From positions 558,001 through 622,000 of the forward strand of contig NW_002476163.1 of the NCBI RefSeq assembly GCF_000189635.1: a DNA stretch of 64,000 bases, given 5' to 3'. Both the position numbers and the translations under genes were made by a program. Positions within the stretch are counted from its first letter, which is position 1; each line of letters begins with the position of its first letter. This DNA comes from Tetrahymena thermophila SB210 (Eukaryota > Ciliophora > Oligohymenophorea > Hymenostomatida > Tetrahymenidae). The notes below the pieces were generated by a model. The model did no database searches. It was given only the letters and a program-made list of their open reading frames with translations, and was not told the DNA's origin. Below are positions 41,001 through 53,400 of this stretch, piece by piece.

Positions 41001-44000
41001 AAGCGAGTATCTCACTCATTTGAAATACATAGAAATTTCTAAGTAACAAAAATTAAATCCAATTAAAAGTGCTTCTTTAATACTTAGTTTCTACAAAAAT
41101 AGTTATAAAAGAACAAGTCTTTCGAATATTGATCAGTTTTATGATTAGTAACTTGAGAGTTTATTCTAAGATCTAGAATCTATGCAGCAATTAAAAAACC
41201 ATATTTGTGATTAAGAGGTTGTGTAAACTCCTGATCCTTATTCATAATAGCAAAGTAATAGTTCTAGTTAAAATAATAACACTAAATTAAATACATAGTA
41301 AGCACAAGATTATTTAGGTAATAAAAAATACAAAATAGATGAATTTAATTAGAATAGTTTCAATAATAATAATAATAATAATATAAATAATCCTTTAGTT
41401 AATTTGAGCTCTTTCGATATAAAGGAATGTGCTTAAAATTTTGAATAGCCTTTGATAAAACTTGCAACAGATTAAAATGTTTAATAATTCGAAAACTTAA
41501 CTCACTAAAATAGCAGTTTAATTTCATAAAATAAAAGTCAAATTGCCTTATTTTAATTCAGAGGAAAAAATATAGATTCTAGTATTGATAACTTATCTTA
41601 AACATAAAGGTTTCATTTTTGTAATACTTTTTATTTAGATAATCAATCATCTTAAATATCAGACAGAATACTAAAAAACCATAGCAATTCAATGCTAACA
41701 AAATAAGATTTAAATATTTCTCAAACAAAACTGAATTCTTAACTTAAATTAAATTTTAACAATTCTGATTTAATAAACTCAATAGAAAGTGATTCTTATG
41801 TAAATTAGTTTTAAAATAATATAATTAATCTAAATACCTAAAGCCAAACATAAATATAAACATCACAAAGCTTGACAAAAAATGTGAATCAATAAACATT
41901 GCAAAAGCTTATTTTTTAAAATTAAAATAAAATATAAAGTAAAAAAAATGATCTAAACATTTAATAATATGAATAGCAAAAATAAATAAATAATCTTTTA
42001 AAATTAAAATAAATTTTCAATGGAGCTAACAATTAAGACTCTGCTTCAAACAGTTCAAAGTGTAGCTCTAGCTCTAATATCAAGTATATAGAAAGAAAAA
42101 TTTTATCAGAAAAAAGATAGCTTGCGATATAATTCGTCAATTTATTTGGATTTTTAAGCTTGATAATTTTATCTGTAGTTATTATTTAATAATTCTTTTC
42201 AATTAATTTACTTTTTGAAAATTTTTAATCAGAATTAAATATTATTGGATGGCCCACAGATTATATGGACAGCCTTTCACTGATCGTGAAAAATTCAAAC
42301 TTACAAAAGCTGTTATAGCATGACTACATCTAAATAAAAGGTGGAGATGTCATTAAGCAAACCATGAAAAATTAGTCCTAATAAGAAATAGTATTTGCAA
42401 TAAACTAAATAAAAAATCTTACAAACTAAATGGAAAAAAATGCCAATTCACTATAAATTTTTAAAAATATTTTAGAAAAGCCCAATGTTTTCAGATTTGG
42501 TGCAAATTATAATCCTAAAATCCCTTTGAATATCCAACCTGCTGATACTTATTATTAACTTATTGATATAGAAATGGGATTATTTTATTCTTTGGAATTA
42601 ATAATATTGTACTTATTTAGATTTGCATATGGACTTGGTTTAGGCTCTGGTTAATTTATAACGTTAAGTAATAAGTTACCAATTAGTAAATAACTTTCTA
42701 CTATCACATAGTAGAACATAAGCGAAATGGTTGATTAAATTTCTTCAATTTAAGAAAATTTGCTAAGTATACTAGTAACTATGATTGTTGTTGTTTTCTG
42801 CTCTATATTTTTAACATTGCCACTTTATTCAATAATTTAGATTAAAAAGTAAAAATTATTATAATTATTTAGTACTTTTCACTCAGATATGATTTCTATA
42901 GAAATTAATAAAATTGAAGATTGCGTGGTTTAAAATTTTAGTAAATAACTAAAAAATGTAAAATATTTAATAAACTAGTAAATGATGTAATAAAAAAATT
43001 TGAATCTAGAAAAAAAGTAAAGCATAAGTTCAACTTCTTAGCTTCAAAAATTTAATTTCAAAATAATTTTATTAGCTACAATTATATTTATAATTACTCT
43101 TCCATACCCTATTATCATTTAAAGTCTGTGTAAAGATTATATCAGCCAAAGCAAAGCAGTTCTCCAAACAATAAGTAAAAAAAAAAGTGTTTATTTTATT
43201 TTAATAAAATTTTAAATTATAGAATCCCTATATGAAATGTAATAGCATGTCATTGAAAATACAGGAATACACTACTTTTGTATATATCTAAGAATAAGCC
43301 CAAGCACTGCCCCATACAGTTATATCAATAATAGATAAGAAGTATATCAAAATCTAATTACTGCAAATATTTAAAAGGCTAATTTGTATTAGAGTTTAAT
43401 CAATTTAAAAGCAACAAAATTGTAATTTTTTTATAATGATTTATTTTATTCATCATTTAATTATAATATTTTTAAATAGATACAACAGATCTTAATTTGA
43501 TCAGTTTTTTTTTAGAATTTTTGAATCTGATATTTGCTAAATTATGAAAAATAATATGAATTTATTTGTTTCAGGCTTCCAATATAATTCTGAGGAATGT
43601 TAATAAATCTATAATGGCAGATTTAGCTAAGGACTAACAATAGCTTTACAATAATATTTCTCATATTTCCCAGACCTTTATTAGATCTATGAAATTAGTG
43701 ATCAAAACCTGTTTTAATAAACATTTGATAAATATTAGAAGAATTTAGACTTTGAATAATTCTATAAACTTGAAAAATATTTAGTCGTTATTCTTAAAAC
43801 TCTTTCAAAATTCATTTTAGACTAAACCAACTAATATGAAAATTATTTATTGGATACCATGATTTATTTATTAATTGTTTAAATATTATTATTTGGAATG
43901 CTATTCTATTTTGGATAGAGGAAATTTCTGAAAATGATAGAAACTGAACTCAATGAAACAAAGTAGTATTTATCATTGTTAAATATTAACTTTCTTCTTC

Positions 44001-44041
44001 AAAATACTTATATATAAAATTTCTTATAGAAACACATTTGA
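38087..44041 (+). CDS. TmcB/TmcC-like PAS-domain multi-pass membrane protein, array member 5
   Basis: Four exons: 38087-38690, 38747-43174, 43223-43421, 43480-44041; 1930 aa. It is closest to member 4, sharing YLDWFMRK, GWPTDYMDSLSLIVKN, IQPADTYYQLIDIEMGLF and ENTGIHYFC. The PAS domain starts near residue 628 (ISQFNNEQ, SHNFKRVFNG, MPEPYSRVHQNYV). The Gln/Asn-rich linker ends in SASNSSKCSSSS, a diverged form of the SSNHS motif. C-terminal helices begin at about 1324. LFGTF reads LFSTF and TLPYPI is kept. The first ATG is used; a Met 20 codons later (MQNFSM) is an alternative and fits the shorter N-terminus of member 4. Decayed copies of its last exon lie just downstream. Confidence 0.88.
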
Positions 44042-44369
44042 TAAATGATTTAAGCAGTAAAAATTATTTAATAAATATAAAACCTAATAATAAATATTAT
44101 ATTTTTAATTTTTATATTTATGATAAATATCTTTTTGATATTATATTTGCTAATAGTTTTGTTAATTATTTTAGCCTATTAAATTTTATTTTATACACTT
44201 TTTATTTATGCCGTATTCCTTTGTAGAATTGTCCTCACTAAATATTCAAAATCAAGATTTTTAATTGGAGTAAACCAAATTTTAATTGCAAATTTTTTTT
44301 GAGAGTTGATCTCAATAAGTATGAAATTAAAGTACAGATAAAATTCTTATATAAAAATTTGTTAATTTT

Positions 44370-44765
44370 TAAATAAAACTAAATATAAATGATCTTTATG
44401 ATCAAACATACATCTTTCAATTTTTATTATAGTGGTTTAAATTAATAGTTATATATTTCAGAACTTTATTATTTATTAATAAATAATCAGAAAATATTTT
44501 TTGTATTTCATAGACATAATAAACATTTAGAGTAACAATACAAATTTGATAAATATTTGATAGTTATAATTAAAACTCTTTCAAAATTTAATTTAAACTA
44601 AACTAATGAAATATGAAAATTATTATTAAAATTTTTTTACTTACACATTAAAATACCAATTTATATTCTTGAATTCTATTTTAATGAGAATTAAGAAATT
44701 TTTTGAAAAAGATAGAAAATGGAATAGGTAAAATTAAGTAATATTTATAAATAATAAAGATTTAT
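44370..44765 (+). pseudogene. Decayed copy of the 3' end of Tmc-like member 5
   Basis: Segments match the last exon of member 5 (43480-44041) in order but without an open frame. ACATTTGATAAATATT is found in both. CTTAAAACTCTTTCAAAATT in the gene corresponds to ATTAAAACTCTTTCAAAATT near 44569. The ATTCTATTTTGGA stretch before the final tail corresponds to ATTCTATTTTAATG near 44674. A stretch near 44385 (AAATGATCTTTATGATCAAA) also resembles flanking sequence repeated further on. I infer an old partial tandem duplication now decayed. Confidence 0.6.
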
Positions 44766-45357
44766 CACTTGCAAAAAAACTCGTTTTTTCCAATTTTATT
44801 ATAAAAGAATTTGCAATTAATGATTACTATAAATGATCTATAGATCAAATAAAGATACTTCAATTATTAATTTAGAAGTTATATATAAGCATAGTATACA
44901 TTTTTATCATCACTTTTAAATTAAATTTTAAAATCCTTTATAAAAAGCTTACTTACGGTTTTTAAGTAGCAAAGAAAAAAATTGGAAGTGTGAAGGATTT
45001 CTAGAATATGTTGTTTACAAAAATTAAGAAAGTTTTTGAAAAAGATAGAAAATGGAATAGGTAAAATTAAGTAATATTTATAAATACTAAAGATTTGCCA
45101 CTTGCTAAAAAAACTTGTTATAATCAATTTTATTATAAAAGAATTTACGATTAATGATTACTATAAATGATCTTATAAATCATATAAACATTCTTCAATT
45201 ATTATTTTAGAAGTTAAATATAAGCATAGTATACATTTTTATCATCACTTTTAAATTAAATCATAAAATACTTTATAAAAAGCTTGCTTACTGTTTTTAA
45301 ACAGCCATAGAAAAAAATTGGAAGTGTGGAGGATTTCTAGAATATGTTGTTTACAAA
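44690..45357 (+). repeat. Two direct tandem repeats of about 333 bp
   Basis: Unit 1 is about 44690-45022 and unit 2 about 45023-45357, roughly 90% identical by eye with small indels. Both begin ATTAAGAAA, include AAAGATAGAAAATGGAATAG and AAGCATAGTATACATTTTTA, and end GGATTTCTAGAATATGTTGT plus TTACAAA. The start of each unit still resembles the tail-coding end of Tmc-like member 5, so the unit is that gene's 3' end plus its flank. Unit 2 stops shortly before the reductase genes. Confidence 0.8.
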
Positions 45358-45500
45358 AATTAAAAACAGTATCTATAAGAAATACAGATAAATTAATTAA
45401 TCAGAAATATCAAAAATTTTTGTTTAAATATTTAACTACTTCAGATTACTTTTTGTTAATTAAAAATAAAAAAATAAACAATATAAACTATCAATTAAAA

Positions 45501-46636
45501 ATGGAATATAGATATTTAGGAAACACTGGTTTGAAGGTATCAGTTATATCATTTGGTAATTGGCTTAATTCTAATGATTCAAGCTGGACACAAAGAACAA
45601 TTCAATTAGTAAAAAAAGCTCATTCATTAGGTATAAATTTCTTTGATACTGCAGAAGTTTATGGTAATGGAGAAGCTGAAAAATAAATGGGATAAGCTAT
45701 TAAAGAGCTTAATGTTGCTAGAGAAGATTTAGTCATTTCTACCAAAATATTTTGGAGTAATAGAGAAGATAAGCTAAATAGAGTTGGTCTCTCCAGAAAG
45801 CATATCATGGAAGGAGTTAATAACTCTTTGAAAAGGTTAGAATTAGACTATGTAGACATTGTTTTCTGTCACAGATTTGATAAATATACTCCTTTAGAGG
45901 AAACATGCAAAGCTTTCCATGATATAGTCACAGCTGGTAAGGCTCACTACTGGGGCACATCTGAATGGACTGCTGCTCAAATTTTCGAAGCTTTGATGAT
46001 TTGCGAACGTTTTAATTTTACTAAACCTGTCGTTGAATAACCTTAATACAATATGATATTCAGAGAAAAGTTTGAAAAAGAATATGGAAGATTATTTGAT
46101 TTATACAGGTAAAAAAATTTTTAATGGCAATTTTATTAAAAGATAAACCAAAATTTTAAAAATAAATTCATTTTATTCTTTTATATTTTAAATATAGATA
46201 TGGCTCAACAGTTTGGTCTCCATTATTAGGTGGTATTTTAACAGGTAAATACAACGATGGCATTAAACCTGATGAATAAAGTAGATTAACCACTTTTAGT
46301 GATGTACCTGCTATTTAAAATTAACTTAGTAATTACTTTGGAGAAGAAAACAAAGAAAAGTACACCCATATGTTGAAAGGATTAGCTGAAATATCAAAAG
46401 AAATAGGATGTACTTAAGCTCAATTAGCCATGGCTTGGGTTATTAAAAATAAAGATGTTTCCACTGCAATAACAGGTGCTTCTAGACCTGAACAGCTTGA
46501 AGATATAGTAGGATCTGTAAATTATATCTCAAAAATTACTCCTGAAATCGAAGCTAGAATCAACACTTTAACAGGAAAAAGACCTGATGGTGAAATGGAC
46601 TTTAGACTCTTTTCAACCCTAGAACCTAGAAGATGA
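45501..46636 (+). CDS. Aldo/keto reductase, K+ channel beta-subunit type (copy 1)
   Basis: Two exons, 45501-46108 and 46198-46636, 348 aa. The protein is a full-length AKR6-type barrel resembling Kv-beta subunits and their microbial relatives: [16 protein letters not shown] at the start, [50 protein letters not shown] and QLAMAWV. The catalytic tetrad of aldo/keto reductases is complete: D49, Y54, K82 and H124 (in FCHRF). It is expected to be a soluble NADPH-dependent oxidoreductase; a channel partner cannot be judged. The chosen Met starts the conserved EYRYLGNTG; an upstream in-frame Met at 45318 lies in the 333-bp repeat and would add a non-conserved leader. The 89-nt intron is phase 2, after LFDLY. 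Confidence 0.93.
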
Positions 46637-47106
46637 GCAAGTTAAATATTAATAAATATTTAGTTTAGTTGTTTTCAGAATATTTATGTTACATTTTGTA
46701 TTTTAGAATAATGCCTATTATCTATCTTTAAATGAAAAGCATTAAACTCAATTTATTTTATTTTGTTAGTAAAAGAAATATCTTTCATCCTTACAAATGA
46801 TTCAATTATCATTAATTTGTAAATAATGATAATAAATTAACAAATGAGGTGATGTTTATTTGGTTATATTTTACTAAAATTAAATAAAAATCTGAATAAT
46901 ATTCACATAAAATATGATTAAGTAATTTGAAATGTTCAATCTAGAATAATTGAAATTCGTTTTATTCAAAGTAAATAATTAAGAAATTTACTAAAAATAA
47001 TTAATCAGAAATACCAAAAATTGTTATTTAAATAACAAAGTTCAGATATCTTTTTTTATAAATTAATTATATTAAATAATTAATAATCATATAAATAATA
47101 TAAAAA
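46637..47106. other. Spacer with duplicated promoter-proximal segment
   Basis: AT-rich spacer. Its 3' part, from about 46997, repeats the segment upstream of copy 1 near 45393 (TTAATCAGAAATA followed by CAAAAATT), so the duplication that made copy 2 carried at least 100 bp of 5' flank. Confidence 0.6.
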
Positions 47107-48257
47107 ATGGAATATAGATATTTAGGTAACACTGGCTTGAAGGTATCAGTTATTTCTTTTGGAAATTGGCTCAATTCCAACGATTCTACTTGGACTCAAA
47201 GGACTATTGATTTGGTGAAAAAAGCTCATTCATTAGGTATTAATTTCTTTGATACTGCTGAAGTTTATGGTTATGGTGAAGCTGAAAAGTAAATGGGTTT
47301 AGCCTTTAAAGAGCTTAACGTTGCTAGAGAAGATTTAGTTATATCTACCAAACTTTTTTGGGCAACAAAAAGCGATACTCTAAATAAGGTTGGTCTATCT
47401 AGAAAACATGTTATGGAAGGTATTAATAACTCTTTGAAAAAGTTATAATTGGATTATGTAGATATTGTTTTCTGTCATAGATTTGATAAGTACACACCTT
47501 TAGAGGAAACATGCAGGGCTTTCCATGATATTATTACATCAGGTAAGGCTCATTACTGGGGAACATCTGAATGGACTGCAGCTTAAATTTTCGAAGCCTT
47601 CATGATTTGTGAGCGTTTCAATTTAACTAAACCCGTAGTTGAATAACCTTAATATAACATGATATTTAGAGAAAAATTTGAAAAAGAATATGGAAGACTT
47701 TTTGATATTTACAAGTAATAAATTATATTTAAATACTTATAAAGATGGTTTAAATAATTTATTTTAATTGTTTTCTAAATTTTCTTCATTTTAAATTGTT
47801 TATTTTAATCCAAAATAGGTATGGCTCTACAGTTTGGTCCCCATTATTAGGTGGTATTTTAACAGGAAAGTACAACGATGGTATAAAACCTGAAGAATAA
47901 GGCAGATTAACTACTTTTAGTGATAACAGTGCTATTCAAAACTAACTAAAAACATACTTTAGCGAAGAAAACAAAGAAAAGTACACCCATATGTTGAAAG
48001 GATTAGCTGAAATAGCAAAGGAAATAGGATGCACTTAAGCTCAGTTAGCCATGGCTTGGGTTATTAAAAATAAAGATGTTTCAACTGCAATAACTGGTGC
48101 TTCTAGACCTGAACAGCTTGAAGATATAGTAGGCTCTGTAAAATATATCTCAAAAATTACTCCTGAAATAGAAGCTAGAATCAACACTTTAACAGGAAAA
48201 AGACCTGATGGTGAAATGGACTTTAGAGTTTTTTCCCCACTTGAGCCTAGAAGATGA
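47107..48257 (+). CDS. Aldo/keto reductase, K+ channel beta-subunit type (copy 2)
   Basis: Two exons, 47107-47714 and 47819-48257, 348 aa. It is nearly identical to copy 1 over the whole length; differences are mostly conservative (for example DLVKK for QLVKK, GYGEAEK for [16 protein letters not shown] for SNREDKLNR). The tetrad D49, Y54, K82, H124 is retained and the 104-nt intron is at the same place and phase. Intron sequences have diverged far more than exons, which suggests selection to keep both proteins. The ending EPRR followed by TGA is shared with copy 1. Confidence 0.93.
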
Positions 48258-48516
48258 GAAAATATCTAAATATAAATTTTGTATATAAAATTTTCTATTG
48301 ATTTATGTTATTTTTATGGATGTAACTTTTATTTTTAAAAAATATGTGAAAGAAATATCTGCAAATTATCTTTTTTGATTTAATTTATGATATTTTATTG
48401 ATAAAAATAAATCCAATTTCTGATCAAATAAAAGAAATATTTAGTTAATAATTAATTTTAAAACTAAAAAAATATCTTAATAATTTTGAAATAAAACTAA
48501 TAAGAAGATTATTCAT

Positions 48517-49660
48517 ATGGAATATAGAATTTTAGGTGATACAGGTTTAAAAGTTTCTGCCATTTCATTTGGAAATTATCTAAATTCAGATAAGCCTGAT
48601 TGGTAAGAAAGAACAAACCAGCTTGTTAAAAAAGCACATGAGCTAGGAATAAACTTTTTTGACACAGCTGAAGTTTATGGATGGGGAGAAGGAGAGAAAT
48701 AATTAGGAATAGCTCTGAAGTAATTGAATGTTCCTCGTGAGGATTTAGTTATATCTACTAAACTTTTTTGGGCCGTACCAGATTTAAAAGTTAACAGAAC
48801 TGGTCTTTCTAGAAAACATATTGTTGAAGGTCTAAACAACTCATTGGCTAAGTTGTAATTAGACTATGTTGATCTAGTTTTTTGTCATAGATTTGATGAC
48901 GAAACTCCTCTAGAAGAAGTTTGTCGCACATTTGATTGTATAGTTAAAAGCGGAAAAGCTCACTATTGGGGAACTTCAGAATGGTCTGCAGCCAACATTT
49001 TTGAAGCTTATATGGTATGTGAAAAATATAATCTGATTAAACCAGTAATGGAACAGCCTTAATACAATATCCTTGTCAGAGAGCGCTTTGAAAAGGAATA
49101 TGGACGCCTCTTTGATAAATATAGGTAAATATCTAATATTCTTCTAGTATTATCTTACTTTTTTAATTAAATAATAAAAAGTAAATAAATATTTTCAAAT
49201 CTTTAATCAAATTAAAATATTTAGAATGGGCTCAACTGTTTGGTCTCCTTTAGCTGGTGGTCTTTTGACAGGTAAATATAACAATGGAATTCCTGACTCA
49301 GAGTGTAGAGCTAAAACCTTCTCAGATGATCCGATGATATAAGAATATATTTAAGAATATTTAGGAGAAGCTAATAAAGCCAAATTTATTTCAATATTTT
49401 AAAGATTTGGTGAAGTGGCAAAAAAAATTGGATGTACTCAAGCTCAGCTTGCCATGGCATGGGTATTAAAAAATAAAGATGTATCTTCTGCTATAACTAG
49501 CGCCTCTTCTGTATTATAGCTAGAAGATACTGTAAAATCTTTGAAATTTATATCTTTAATTACTGATGAAATAGAGAAAGAAATTAATGAGATTTTTGAT
49601 ACTCAACCTAAGCCAGAGCCATGCATGAGAACTTGGGGAATGAAACCTCCTAGAAGATGA
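48517..49660 (+). CDS. Aldo/keto reductase, K+ channel beta-subunit type (copy 3, diverged)
   Basis: Two exons, 48517-49124 and 49225-49660, 347 aa. It shares the fold and motifs of copies 1 and 2 ([65 protein letters not shown]). Many substitutions are present, with a distinct C-terminus ([14 protein letters not shown]). The catalytic D49, Y54, K82 and H124 are present. The phase-2 intron (100 nt) lies at the same site. It is the older branch of the triplet and may differ in substrate. All three genes face the same way with 260-470 bp between them, so each probably has its own promoter. Confidence 0.92.
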
Positions 49661-50427
49661 AACCTCTAAAAATTTAAACTCTAAATTAAATTTAATAATT
49701 AAATAAATAAATAAACTAGATATAATATATTTATTTGTAAAATATCTTAAATCAAAATTAGTATTTTAATAACTAAATATGCTTTTTTAAAAGTTTAATA
49801 TTTAAAAGAATCTCCTTACCAAAATAAACAGGTTTTTGAAACAAGAAATATTTATTAATTTATTTTAAATTATTGATTCCAAAAAAATTATTATATTTTT
49901 TAATTCTACATATTATCTGATATAAAAATTTAATTACTATTTATATCAAAAAGTAATTGAAAAGATAACTAATAAAATTTTTATAAAAAATATGACTGAC
50001 TTAAAATCACAAATTATTAATAAACATTTGATTAGAATTATTTTCTATACTTCTTATACAAATAATAGAATCAACTTTTAATTTTTTAAAAAATTTAAGA
50101 ATAACCAATTTTTTTAACATTAAATTTTCTTCGTAAAACATGAATATATGATTTCAATCTATTTGAATTTTTATATTTATTTGATATTATTAAAATTTAA
50201 TTAGATTTTAAAAATAAATTTTTTACAATTTTAATAATTATAAAAATATGTTTGGATAATTAGATCTCTTTTTTTAGATTTATGATTCATATAAAGCATT
50301 GGTGGAAATTAAAATAAATTCTACTTATTTCAAAAATAGATAAATTTTTAAAAAATATTAATTATTTTCAAAGTATTTTTGCAAAAAAAATTAATTAAAA
50401 AGATATAAATAATTATTCAATTTCATT
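49661..50427. other. Intergenic spacer
   Basis: AT-rich spacer between the reductase triplet and the LRR gene. I see no reading frame, RNA or repeat that I can support. Confidence 0.6.
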
Positions 50428-53400
50428 ATGGGAATTTGTGGCTCTAAACCAAAAAAAAATAAAGAAAACAGAAGGAAATCATATTAGGTTTCTGAAATAT
50501 CACAAATTAAGCAGATTTAAAGTTTATAATAAGCTATTAGCAAAAAGCCAATAAAATGTTTAAAACATTAATCTGAAAAATGCTAATTAAATTATATCAA
50601 TTTGTAAAATTTTAGCCTACTTTGTGATGAAGATATAAAAAAAGATGTATTCAATTAAAATTAAACAATGAAATTAGATGATTTTTTGAAAAAATTATGC
50701 GAAGATGCTTAAGATTTTATCAATAATCCTTCTAAATAGAATGAAAACAATTTAAAAAATGAATAGATTGAAGTTAAATTGATAGAAAAATTAACATCCC
50801 TTTAAAGTAATGGGATTGCATAATCTATTTCTAATATAGAGAGATTAGTGATAAAATTTGAATCCGTTGCCAATAAATTTGATGAAGAAATAAGCATTAT
50901 ATTTAGAGGGTACTTATATTGAAATTATAAAATATTTTAATTTATTTTATTTATAAAAAATAGCTTAAGCAACAAAACAAAATAAGAAATAAAAGATATT
51001 CTATAACAAAATTGTTAAATATATCCAAAGTTTTTTAAAATTAAAAAGGAACTAATTGAGTATTATGACCTTTACTTAACTTTATATTAAATGATTAGTA
51101 TGAAAGTTTAGGATTGTCTCAGAACTGTTGAAGAATTTAAATTAACTTTAGATGTTTTTTCACAACAAGATGATTCCATACTCTTTTCTTCTGAAGGTAA
51201 TTATATTTCTTGATAATTTAAATATTTATTTTGCAATTTATTAGAAATAACTTACGAAACAGCGACTTAAGAAATGAATAAAATGTTAAAAAATATTGGT
51301 TTACAGTTAGATCAAGGATAATATTAAAGACCCAAGTGCTAATAGCACACAGCTTGCTTTTTAGAAAGAATGGATATTAGAAATTTTAGAATATTTTGCT
51401 CTAATGACAATAAAAATGACCTTTAAACTCCCTTAGATATAATACTAAAATAATTATTTAACAGAGAGATTCATGGTAGAATTAATTATTTTCAAGAACT
51501 TAAGGAGAAATTAAATTAGTTTATTGCAAAAATTAAAAGCTCAGTTCAATTAAAATACTATAATGTTGTAAATTCTTTAAGTAAATAAAATGAAGAAGAA
51601 TAAAATATTAAACTTCTTGAAAGTATTATCTCTATTTTAGAAGATTTAAGAAAATAAAAAAAATAAAAAGTCAATGAAAATATGCTCGCTGAAGCAATTT
51701 AAGATAAAATTATATTTTAAAATAATAAATTTTATCTCAAAAAACGGTTTATTAATTTAAAAAAACTTCAGACTTTAATTTATTTTGGTGAATTTTTAAC
51801 TGAAACTATTTAAAATTCTTACAATTACTTAGAAAGTTTAGAATAAAAAAGCTTAAATGCATAAAATAGCAATCAATACAATTTATTTTTATAAAAAAAT
51901 GTCAATTAATAAAATTTATAAGAATTTATTTCCTAAATATAATCTTCGAAATATTCTGTTTAGCAGTTGATATTAGATTTAGTTAAAATTGATTATCGAT
52001 AAATATTTGATTAATTAACTTAAATAAATTCAATTTAAATCTTATCTCTTAAGTAAGTTTTTTGAATAAAAATCCATAAAGCATTTAAATTAAAAAAAAG
52101 ACCAAACAATTGTGGTAAAGAAGGAGCAACAAAATTATCTAATTATTTGTCAAACCTTAAATATTTGAAAAGCCTGAGTTTAGATTTTAAGTAAAAATTA
52201 AATTTTTAGAAAATAAACTTTTAAAGAACTTTAAATTTTAAAGAAATGATTAAATAGGAGCAGAAGGGCTGTTTGAGGTTTCAAACACTTTTTAAAATCT
52301 AGGGAAAAGTTTAGAAATATTAAAACTAAATTTAGAGTACTTATTCATATTTATTAAGTGCTAAAATTAAAAATAATTTTAATTAATAGAGAAAACAAGC
52401 TTAAATAATGTGGGTTTTTAGCTGAAAAACTTCAATTTTTAAACAATTTAACAAGTCTTAGCATAAAATTAGGGTAATATTTTGCTAATTAATAAAAAAA
52501 TAAAAATTTATTCTTAATTTATTAGGTTAAATTTATTTGTAAAGAGCTAAATCGTTGAAATTCTCTACAGTATTAAAGATCTTTATAAATTAAGAAATCT
52601 AGAATTGGATTTTTAGTAAAATTTTTAATTTTCCTTTAAAATAAGAATTATCAATTTAAATTAAAAAATTTTTTTTTTTCTAGAATAGGCAATTTTTAAA
52701 GAATTTATTTTAGAAAAAATATTATTAACTAAAATTAAAAAAATTTAAACATTTATTTATAGAAATTAAAAAGTGGATGAGATGTGCTTTAGAGTTTTTA
52801 GCGAAAGCTTAGAAAACAAATAATTACTCAAATTATCTTTGAACTTAAATAATTCTTAGTTAAAAATGAGTGAATTAAAGTAGTGGAATGTAGATTAATT
52901 AAAAGATATTTAGGAGTTGAATTTGAATCTATCTAATAATTCTATTTTAGACAATGACTTATAATCGTTCTTTTTAGCAATATCTTAATTAAAAAATATT
53001 CAGATATTATCCCTCCATCTAGATAACGTTTTATCAAATGAGCTTAAAGCAGATTATCAGTGCACATACCCATAAGGTTTATCTGAAATTTTAAAAAATG
53101 CTGCTCATCTAAAAGAGTTAGAATTAAGCTTAGGGTATTTAAAAAATAATTTTTATATTAATTTACTAATTTTTAAATAAAAGGGCAAACAAAATAGAAA
53201 TTAATTAAATAACCTAAATATCAGTATGTTTAAAATAATTAACTTAAATAAGAAAGCTCAAACTTTATTTATGGTAAAATTAAAATATTGTATTTATTTA
53301 TTAAGAATATCAATAATTCTTTAGGAATAACGGTCTCAATGAATAAGGCTTAAGTGTGTTGATTAAAAATATCAAGCCCCTAGTAAACCTTCAATGCCTA

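Noticed and set aside
44038-44226. Hydrophobic frame after Tmc-like member 5
   Set aside because: It is composed almost wholly of A/T-rich codons (I, N, K, F, Y, L), overlaps the true stop codon and has no similarity to anything nearby.
45318-45500. Upstream Met extending reductase copy 1 by 61 codons
   Set aside because: The extension lies partly in the 333-bp repeat, is absent from copies 2 and 3, and the conserved family start is the Met at 45501.
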